Source: JADFOB01 sp964651325
Lineage (GTDB): Bacteria > Planctomycetota > Phycisphaerae > UBA1845
DNA length: 11,798 bases
NCBI GenBank assembly: GCA_964651325.1
Contig: CAZYXP010000116.1
Location: forward strand, 1 to 11,798
Direction of reading: 5' to 3'
The notes beneath the pieces are model-generated. The model was not told the origin of the DNA. It worked only from the letters and a program-made list of their open reading frames with translations, and made no database searches. A program made the translations under genes and the position numbers. This document shows positions 1-5,576 of the stretch, one piece after another; position 1 is the stretch's first letter, and each line of letters starts with the position of its first letter.

Positions 1-96
1 ATCAAACGCGGCGGTGTATGCATGAATCTCGCGCGTAAGGTAGTCCTCGTAAAAGTTTATGTGAATCTTAAATGAAGGATCGGCTCGCACGCTCAT
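1..96 (-). CDS. Possible 5' end of an unidentified minus-strand gene (partial)
   Basis: The minus strand is open from the left edge up to a candidate ATG at 96-94. The 32 codons read like a real protein: they include FKIHINFYEDYL and REIHAYTAAFD, rich in aromatic and charged residues. The only competing open frame on the plus strand ends at a TGA at 73-75 and looks less protein-like. The candidate ATG overlaps the lgt ATG by two bases on opposite strands. A GTG at 90-88 is an alternative start, and a start inside the lgt region is also possible because the frame stays open there. Only a weak AGGG sits just before the ATG. I do not recognise the family, and most of the gene lies outside the window. 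Confidence 0.4.
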   Translation of the reverse strand, partial: MSVRADPSFKIHINFYEDYLTREIHAYTAAFD

Positions 97-1294
97 GCAC
101 CCTAAACTGTTGACACTCCCCGGCGGTCTAACCGTAACCACGTATGGTTTCTTCTTGATGATCGGTTTCTTAAGCGCGGTATGGTTTGCGATGCGTCGCG
201 CCCGCCGGGTCAAGGTGGACCCGGATCGCGTGTTGGACTTGTCCTTCTTCGCGTTGATTTTCGGGGTGAGCGGGGCTCGGGCGATGTATGTCATCCATTA
301 TTGGCGCAACTCGTTTGCGGACCAGCCCAATCAACTGCTTGCCATTGTGGACATCCGCAACGGCGGACTCGAGTTTCTGGGCGGTCTGCTCGGAGCGTCG
401 GCGGCGATCTTGACCTACCTGCTGGTCACGCGGCAGTCGATCCGCCTTTATCTGGACATCCTCGCGCCGGGGGCCATGTGGGGGCTCGCGTTTGGCCGGC
501 TGGGGTGTTTTTTCAACGGTTGCTGCTTTGGCGGGCTCTGCGGCATCGCCGCGACGCCCGCGGATGCTGCCAAGCCGCTTTGGGCCGTTCAGTTTCCATT
601 CGGCGGCCTAGCCCACATGCGTCAATGGGAGGAACGACAAGTCGCCGTCCCGGCGGAACTCATCGAAACCAATGGCTTGGGCGCTTCGCTCCTGCCCGCA
701 GCGGCGCTGTCGGATCCCTACGAGAAACGAAAACAGACCCTGTCCGCCTATGACGAAGCCGTGCGTGCGGTGGCGTTGGCGCGCAAGAATGGCACCCCGG
801 AGGAAGAGCGCAAGCCACTGGAGGCCGCACTCGTATCGGCAGATCATTTGCTCACGAAAAACCATCTCAAAGGTCTCCGTAGAGCCCTGCGGTATCCATC
901 GCAGATAGAGCCCAAGCGCACCATAGCGCTTTCTGAACTAGAAACGATGGCCAAAGCGTCGCGGAGCCAACCGGTGTACCCCACGCAACTCTTCTCGAGC
1001 GCGCACGGGTTCATTTTGTCGCTGTTCCTGTCGTGCGTGTTTTATGTACGCAAGCGACACGGCGTGGTGATCGGACTGCTGTTTCTGATGTATCCGCTGG
1101 CCCGCATTCCGCTCGAAATCATTCGCGCCGACAACCCACACGACGTGGGCGGGCTGACGATTTCCCAGTCGCTATCGCTGGCGATGTCGGTGGGCGCACT
1201 GGTCTATCTGGTCGTGCTCTTCAAGGCGATGCCCGAGCGATCACCGGCGGTGGCCAACATGAAGCCGGTAGTTGAAGAGACTGCGGGGGAGTAG
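95..1294 (+). CDS. lgt: Prolipoprotein diacylglyceryl transferase with large insertion
   Basis: Inner-membrane enzyme that moves a diacylglyceryl group from phosphatidylglycerol to the lipobox cysteine of prolipoproteins, the first step of lipoprotein maturation. The start MHPKLLTLPGGLTVTTYG is typical of Lgt. GGLEFLGGLLG (90-100) corresponds to the E. coli GGMSFHGGLIG block, and FGRLGCFFNGCC (133-144) to the GRLGNFINGE block with its essential Arg. YPTQLF (295-300) corresponds to HPSQLY, and ARIPLEIIR (336-344) holds the second conserved Arg. At 399 residues it is about 110 longer than E. coli Lgt (291), because a polar, partly helical stretch lies at about 170-292 before YPTQLF. The residue matching essential E. 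coli His103 is Leu95, and Asn146 is replaced by Cys138; a GCF form of the second block is, as I recall, common in some lineages. GAAGGA at 74-79 is rather far (15 nt) to be the ribosome site. The gene converges on the minus-strand operon. Confidence 0.95.
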   Translation: MHPKLLTLPGGLTVTTYGFFLMIGFLSAVWFAMRRARRVKVDPDRVLDLSFFALIFGVSGARAMYVIHYWRNSFADQPNQLLAIVDIRNGGLEFLGGLLGASAAILTYLLVTRQSIRLYLDILAPGAMWGLAFGRLGCFFNGCCFGGLCGIAATPADAAKPLWAVQFPFGGLAHMRQWEERQVAVPAELIETNGLGASLLPAAALSDPYEKRKQTLSAYDEAVRAVALARKNGTPEEERKPLEAALVSADHLLTKNHLKGLRRALRYPSQIEPKRTIALSELETMAKASRSQPVYPTQLFSSAHGFILSLFLSCVFYVRKRHGVVIGLLFLMYPLARIPLEIIRADNPHDVGGLTISQSLSLAMSVGALVYLVVLFKAMPERSPAVANMKPVVEETAGE

Positions 1295-1309
1295 GGGTAA
1301 GCCATTAGC

Positions 1310-1334
1310 CTTCCGCGCAGGTGTGCCGCGGAGG
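1310..1334 (+). terminator. Candidate hairpin after lgt
   Basis: An inverted repeat starts 15 bases after the lgt stop. The core tccgcg (1312-1317) pairs with cgcgga (1327-1332), extended by one wobble and one further pair, around a 9-base loop. No T-run follows, so it is not a canonical intrinsic terminator. It could be a 3'-end-stabilising hairpin or chance in GC-rich DNA. Confidence 0.3.
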
Positions 1335-1335
1335 A

Positions 1336-1431
1336 ATGGGTGGCCCGCCTCCTATGGGAGGTGTGGGGGCGCCGATGATGGTGCCCGGCGGACGCCTGCT
1401 CCTGTCACATAGCCAGAGCCGCGGGCGCTAG
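1336..1431 (+). other. Gly/Pro/Met-rich short open frame, possible remnant
   Basis: This 31-codon frame begins MGGPPPMGGVGAPMMVPGG and ends at TAG 1429-1431. Low-complexity tails of this composition occur in exported planctomycete proteins. The frame is open back to a stop at 1306-1308. GGAGG at 1330-1334 is only one base from the ATG, too close to work well as a ribosome site. The end of the frame runs into the hairpin at 1419-1438. I favour a decayed tail fragment or chance over a working small gene. Confidence 0.2.
1348..1361. repeat. Short inverted repeat
   Basis: cctcc at 1348-1352 and ggagg at 1357-1361 can form a 5-bp stem with loop tatg. It lies between two convergent genes, inside the Gly/Pro/Met-rich frame. 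The stem is short and could be chance. Confidence 0.25.
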
Positions 1432-1438
1432 CCCTCGG
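1419..1438. repeat. Near-perfect palindrome, possible dispersed element
   Basis: ccgcgggcgctagccctcgg forms an 8-position stem with one mismatch around the loop gcta. It lies between convergent genes. I recall very similar 'ccgcgggcgctagccc' strings as multi-copy intergenic elements in planctomycete genomes, but only one copy is in this window, so its repeat status is inference. It could also act as a bidirectional hairpin at the ends of both transcripts. Confidence 0.4.
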
Positions 1439-1449
1439 ACCCACCGCTT

Positions 1450-1468
1450 CGTTTCCGCGAGATCATCG
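1450..1468. repeat. Direct repeat, copy 1 (19 bp)
   Basis: cgtttccgcgagatcatcg, repeated at 1484-1502 with one base different (c to t). The copies start 34 bp apart. They lie just beyond the 3' end of the minus-strand operon. Confidence 0.6.
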
Positions 1469-1483
1469 TGTCTGCGATGTCAC

Positions 1484-1502
1484 CGTTTCCGCGAGATTAT
1501 CG
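1484..1502. repeat. Direct repeat, copy 2 (19 bp)
   Basis: cgtttccgcgagattatcg, the partner of 1450-1468. Each copy contains tccgcgaga. Two copies are too few for an array. They could be a protein-binding site pair, a small duplication, or the arms of an intergenic element. Confidence 0.6.
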
Positions 1503-1507
1503 CCTCC

Positions 1508-1528
1508 CCCACGTCCAAAGGACATGGG
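1508..1528 (-). terminator. Candidate 3' hairpin of the minus-strand operon
   Basis: Read on the minus strand, cccatgtcc, loop ttt, ggacgtggg form a 9-bp stem that needs only one G-U wobble. It starts 7 bases after the stop codon of the last operon gene. The wobble pairs in minus-strand RNA but would be a C-A mismatch in plus-strand RNA, which favours a role for this operon rather than for lgt. A G-rich stretch follows instead of a U-run, so intrinsic termination is uncertain and a 3'-stabilising hairpin is an alternative. Confidence 0.45.
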
Positions 1529-1535
1529 ACACCCG

Positions 1536-2798
1536 CTACGGCGCCTTGGGCCTCTTTGAATCCTGGCCCGACGGCCGGGGATTGATCTCAGGCCGCTCTT
1601 GATCCGGCAGGGCGCCTAGATCCGTATTGCGCGCCAGGGTGACATTCACGCCGAATTCCAGATCCGTCTTTTCCCATCGGGTATACGACACGTCCTCGAG
1701 CGACCCGAACGACCCGAACGAATAGTAGCCAAGGAGGGTGCGACTGGGGCGTAGGAACTGGATGTAGACGTCGTGGTCGGCGGGAATCATGTAAATGGCT
1801 TGCACTAGATCGTCGAAGTGGTGTACGTCTCGCCCCTGCGCCCAGCGGATTCGATCTCCGGAGCGAAGCCCGGCGACGCGGGCGGGCGAGGGGTCGGCCA
1901 CCTTGCTAATCAGCGCGCCCCCTTTCGCACGGGAATTGACAGAAATGCCCAGCCAACCCCGGTAGAACGATCGCCCGGTTTTCAAGACGGCCACAATCTC
2001 ATCGACCCGCCCTTTGGGCAGCACGAATCCGATTCCCGAGTCGTAGAACTCAACGCCCGCGAGCTCGCCGGGACGCTGGGCCATGGGCACGCACACGCCA
2101 ATGACGTTGCCCTCGATGTCGCAGAGGGGGCCACCGTAATTGGCGGGGCTGAGTTTTGCGTCCGTCTGAATCGCGTTGCCGTGCATGCGATTCAAGGCGC
2201 TTACGATACCCGCGGTGACCGAGGGGTGGTCGCCTCCAAAGCCCATGCCGAGGGCGACGGCCCATTCGCCCACCTGTACGTCGTCGTCGGTACGCCAGCG
2301 CGGGACGGCGAGGTTCTCGGCGTCAATTTTGAGCAAGGCGATCTTGCGGACCTGATCGCGCGCGATCAACCGAGCGTCCTTGCGGGTTCCGTCGGCCAAC
2401 GTCACAAACATGACGAGCGGTTCGCGCACGAAGTTGAAGCTGCTGGCAATGATGTAGCCGTCTTCAGAGTAGACGATGCCCGTGGTCGGCCCATCTGCCA
2501 CGACGAAGCTGGACCCGGTGGTATCTCGAAAGAGGTTTTGGGCGCGACGGCGTTTGATGGCTTCGGCGTCTTGCTGTTCGGGATCGTCGAGAATCCGCGT
2601 CACAGGCTGGGCGCCGCCCAGCGTCTCAATGCGCACCAGCGACGGACGCATCTGGCGCGCGACGGCGCGAAACGCTTCCTGAGTGGCGCGCATCAGCGAA
2701 GGCTCTTGGGCGAAGCTCGCGGAGCTTGCACCTATAAGAGCGACGCAAACCGCCCATGCGCGACGCGGCCGTTGGGGATGTCGGCAATCTTGCATCAT
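1536..2798 (-). CDS. Exported HtrA-like pseudoprotease with PDZ domain (catalytic triad lost)
   Basis: Trypsin-like (S1C/HtrA) fold followed by a PDZ domain, but without the catalytic machinery. A signal peptide spans about 1-30, ending ASSASFA. The protease-like domain spans about 40-275. Against the HtrA pattern GYILTNNHVV, this protein reads GYIIASSFNFV (114-124), putting Phe121 at the His position. At the Asp position DQVRKIALLKI gives Lys152. At the Ser position, PANYGGPL gives Tyr221. The surrounding fold signatures are kept, including GIVSALNR, the QTDA strand before the Ser loop, and GIGFVLP. The PDZ domain is about 281-350. The Gly/Phe/Ser segment near 358-366 includes a 9-bp tandem duplication (1701-1718), and the tail is polar. 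It is the last gene of the operon. Its ATG overlaps the previous TGA (ATGA), suggesting coupled translation. A binding or regulatory role is likely; proteolysis is not expected. Confidence 0.85.
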   Translation of the reverse strand: MMQDCRHPQRPRRAWAVCVALIGASSASFAQEPSLMRATQEAFRAVARQMRPSLVRIETLGGAQPVTRILDDPEQQDAEAIKRRRAQNLFRDTTGSSFVVADGPTTGIVYSEDGYIIASSFNFVREPLVMFVTLADGTRKDARLIARDQVRKIALLKIDAENLAVPRWRTDDDVQVGEWAVALGMGFGGDHPSVTAGIVSALNRMHGNAIQTDAKLSPANYGGPLCDIEGNVIGVCVPMAQRPGELAGVEFYDSGIGFVLPKGRVDEIVAVLKTGRSFYRGWLGISVNSRAKGGALISKVADPSPARVAGLRSGDRIRWAQGRDVHHFDDLVQAIYMIPADHDVYIQFLRPSRTLLGYYSFGSFGSLEDVSYTRWEKTDLEFGVNVTLARNTDLGALPDQERPEINPRPSGQDSKRPKAP

Positions 2799-3847
2799 GG
2801 CTTCGACTCAACCTCGATCCGAACGGTAACGATCCGCTTCTTGCGCCGGAGGACGAGATCAATTTCCTCATCTGGCGACGTGCGACGCATTTGTTTTTCG
2901 AAATCCTCGATGCTTGTAATGCTGCGTCCATTAACGGTCAAGATCAGATCGTTCTTGCGCACCCCTGCTTTGGCCGCCCGCGAGGCGCGGCGCACCCGCT
3001 CAACGAACGGCAGGGTTTGCTGATAGCCGACTTTGCTGAGGCGGATGCCGACGTCGAGAGGTGCGGCATTGGCGGCGGCGTCGGCGCGATCGGCGACTTG
3101 GCGCTGCAAATCGGGATCTAGCGCCTCTGTCAGAAAATCCGCGAGCACATCGGCGGGCACGGCGTAATTGAAATGGGTGTGTGTGAGGTTGGCCGTCACG
3201 AAGCGACCGACCATCCCCACCAACTTGGCGTCGAGGTTGACCACGGCGCTGCCCGGCCCGCCGGGGTTGCTGGTGATGGCGTCGATGACCAACACATCCC
3301 CATGATAGGGGAAATCCTTGACGCGGCGCCGGGCATCCAAGGGCGTACGCACCGAAAAAACACCGTGCGCCAGAGATACCGGCTCGCTCCCCTCGGCCAC
3401 CTTAAAGGCATTGCCCGCGGTGATGACCCAGTCGCCCGGCAGGAGGGTCTGATCGGCGTCCAACGCGAAATGGGGCAGGTAGTCGATTGGCTCTTCTTGC
3501 GTCGTGACCATTAGGGAAGGCGGTCGCAGCCGCAAGAGGGCGAGCTGGCGGGATCGATCGCGGTAGACCACCTCTGCCTCGAATTGCCGGCCGCTTGCGT
3601 CGGTCGCGCGAACGGGCTGGGCCTCGATAAGCGATGAAAGAACCGTGAGCACCAGACCATCGGCGGAAACGATGATCCCGCTTCCATATCCCACTTGCCG
3701 CCCCGCCGCGAGGCCGTAAAGCTTAACCACCCGTGCGGTGACGGCGTCAACGGCTTCGCGCAGCGCGACGTCTTCCCCTAACGCGGGCGAGGTCGCAACC
3801 ACGAGGGCCGCCATCGGAATCCATGCGTAACGCATTAGGGCCATCAC
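2795..3847 (-). CDS. Exported HtrA-like protein with PDZ domain, probably inactive
   Basis: A second degenerate S1C/HtrA paralogue. The signal peptide is about 1-24 (hydrophobic core IPMAALVVATSPALG). The protease-like domain is about 27-245 and the PDZ domain about 264-347. The N-terminal block GSGIIVSADGLVLTVLSSL (56-73) aligns with GSGVIIDxDGYILTNNHVV, placing Ser71 at the His position. DRSRQLALLRL (97-107) puts Gln101 at the Asp position. NPGGPGSAVVN (194-204) replaces NPGNSGGPL, placing Pro198 at the nucleophile; Ser200 is two residues off. The GTG start at 3847 overlaps the previous TGA (GTGA); the next codon is an ATG that could be used instead. GGGAG lies about 11 bases upstream. At 350 residues it is shorter than its active neighbour because it lacks the C-terminal domain. 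It differs enough from the 420-residue paralogue that the two probably diverged long ago. Loss of activity is inferred from motifs only. Confidence 0.82.
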   Translation of the reverse strand: MMALMRYAWIPMAALVVATSPALGEDVALREAVDAVTARVVKLYGLAAGRQVGYGSGIIVSADGLVLTVLSSLIEAQPVRATDASGRQFEAEVVYRDRSRQLALLRLRPPSLMVTTQEEPIDYLPHFALDADQTLLPGDWVITAGNAFKVAEGSEPVSLAHGVFSVRTPLDARRRVKDFPYHGDVLVIDAITSNPGGPGSAVVNLDAKLVGMVGRFVTANLTHTHFNYAVPADVLADFLTEALDPDLQRQVADRADAAANAAPLDVGIRLSKVGYQQTLPFVERVRRASRAAKAGVRKNDLILTVNGRSITSIEDFEKQMRRTSPDEEIDLVLRRKKRIVTVRIEVESKP

Positions 3848-5574
3848 GGTCGGGTCAGCTCCCAGTTGGAATGAGTATCGGTGAACGAGAGATTCTTGCC
3901 GCTCACCTCGACGGTTCTTGGGAGCAGCGCGGCGTCTATCTTTTGATAATCGCGCAGGTCCATCGAAACATGCAGTCCGGTCGGTTCATCATCCACAAGC
4001 ACGCGGCGGAGCAGCCCGGTTCGCGAGCCCAACAGCAGTCGGGCGGCAACGTCGTCTGTCAGTTGCCACGCGATCACGGCGGCGTCCTCGATTTCAAACG
4101 CCATATCCTCCGCCGAAGCGGGAAGCAAGCGATCGCCACCGACATGGCTGATGTCTGTCAGGTCGAGTTCGTCCGCGGGGATCAGCATCAAGCGCTGCGC
4201 CACGAAATACGCGCCGTAGATCAACTGCTCCTCGGTGTCCAAGGTAAACCAGTCGCCGCCTTCGCGGCGTTGTGCGCGAGCCACCGCGCCTTCAAACCGG
4301 ATCGTCTTGCCCGCAGTGCCGTCCGATCGAATCGCTTCGAACGTCAGGCCACCCTCGCGCAAACCATGCGCACGAAAACGCCGTCCGCCGGACGTTCCGG
4401 GCGATTCGCGCGAGACGTCATAGTGGATATCATGCGGCGGCGTTTCGTTCGAGTTTATCCTGGCTTGATATTGCCCAATCAGACGGCGAATCTCACGTCT
4501 GCTAATCACCTCGGGGGCCACATAAGGCCGTTCGAGATCGGGATCAACCGGATTCAGGCGAGCGACAACCGTTTGCGGCGATCCATCCTTGACGATGTCC
4601 AAGCGTACGTGTCGGTTGGCCGGGTAGGTTCCCATCACGGAAATGAAGCGATTGGTCGATCGTATCGCGATGCCGTCGATCGCAGTCAAACGGTCTCCGG
4701 GCTCTATGCCGGCTCGGTCGGCGGCGCCGCCGGGCGCAACGCCCACGAACATCACGTGGTCCCGATCGTCCACGGTCGCCAGAAGCGAACCATGGCGTGC
4801 CAATAGTCCAGCACGCAGCGCGGGAATGAACATCTTGATCTGGTTTGAGGAGATGGCATATCCGAAGCCAACGTTGAACCGACCTCGCGTGTTCACCGAG
4901 ATGCGCCCGTTGATGCCGATGACCTCCCCATCGCGATCAAAGAGTGGACCACCCGAGTTGCCGGGGTTGATCGAGGCATCGACCTGCAAGCAATCCGTGT
5001 AGGCGAGGTTTTTGCCGACGCCCCATTGATAGCGGTGAACGCCGGTCACCATGCCCATGGTGACCGTCGCGGCGTAGTCGTCGCTGAGGGAAAACGGATT
5101 GCCCATGGCCATGACCGCGTCACCGACGCGCACGGCATCAGAATCACCAAGCGGAGCGAAGGGGAAATCTTCGCGGCCCAGCAAACGAAACATCGCCACA
5201 TCGCCAATCGGGTCGATGCCGAGCACTTCGAGCTCGTACTTCTTCCCATCGCCCAGCGCTCCCCATCCGCGGCGCTTGCCCATCATAGAAGCCACCACGT
5301 GAAAGTTGGTCAGCCCGTAACCCGAGGCATCGATCAAGACGCCCGAGCCGCCGCCGCCAAAATCGGTATTGAAAATGCACACAACGGCGGGCGCCACGCG
5401 CTGGATGGTTTCAATGCGGTCGGCCTGTGCGCGAAGCACAAAATCGAGTCTTGGCGACTCCCCCCAGGCCGACGACGCCCACAGCCACGGCAGCATGCCC
5501 AGGACCATTGGTCGAACCACGCGTATCGCGCCACAAAGGCTCTTGCTGGAGATCAAACGGATAGCGCCAAACAC
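3844..5574 (-). CDS. Exported HtrA-type serine protease with PDZ and LolA-like tail
   Basis: The one apparently active protease of the trio. A long N-terminal export segment spans about 1-39 (hydrophobic core MVLGMLPWLWASSAWG). The S1C domain is about 45-260 with an intact triad: His92 in TNFHVV, Asp125 in DPIGDVAMFRL, Ser207 in INPGNSGGPL. The PDZ domain spans about 265-342, with AGIEPGDRLTAIDG. After a basic linker, about 390-576 looks like a LolA-type fold, judged by strand pattern and the closing segment DLRDYQKIDAALLPRTVEV, which I recall from LolA-like tails of exported proteins. It should act outside the cytoplasmic membrane in protein quality control or regulated cleavage. The start is GTG at 5574, two bases after the previous stop, with a strong ribosome site (5582-5591). 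Gene names such as degP or degQ are not justified because of the extra domain and single PDZ. Confidence 0.9.
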   Translation of the reverse strand: MFGAIRLISSKSLCGAIRVVRPMVLGMLPWLWASSAWGESPRLDFVLRAQADRIETIQRVAPAVVCIFNTDFGGGGSGVLIDASGYGLTNFHVVASMMGKRRGWGALGDGKKYELEVLGIDPIGDVAMFRLLGREDFPFAPLGDSDAVRVGDAVMAMGNPFSLSDDYAATVTMGMVTGVHRYQWGVGKNLAYTDCLQVDASINPGNSGGPLFDRDGEVIGINGRISVNTRGRFNVGFGYAISSNQIKMFIPALRAGLLARHGSLLATVDDRDHVMFVGVAPGGAADRAGIEPGDRLTAIDGIAIRSTNRFISVMGTYPANRHVRLDIVKDGSPQTVVARLNPVDPDLERPYVAPEVISRREIRRLIGQYQARINSNETPPHDIHYDVSRESPGTSGGRRFRAHGLREGGLTFEAIRSDGTAGKTIRFEGAVARAQRREGGDWFTLDTEEQLIYGAYFVAQRLMLIPADELDLTDISHVGGDRLLPASAEDMAFEIEDAAVIAWQLTDDVAARLLLGSRTGLLRRVLVDDEPTGLHVSMDLRDYQKIDAALLPRTVEVSGKNLSFTDTHSNWELTRP

Positions 5575-5576
5575 CG

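Noticed and set aside
1450..1502. Direct repeats as a CRISPR array
   Set aside because: Only two imperfect copies, a spacer of 15 bases and no cas genes.
1701..1718. Two 9-bp tandem units
   Set aside because: In frame within the coding region, encoding a repeated Phe-Gly-Ser; too short to be more than a small duplication.
1818..3023. Plus-strand open frame of 401 codons
   Set aside because: Antisense to both pseudoproteases, with no recognisable domain; long opposite-strand frames are common in GC-rich coding DNA.
3823..4806. Plus-strand open frame of 327 codons
   Set aside because: Lies opposite the active protease, whose motifs are unmistakable; no domain of its own.
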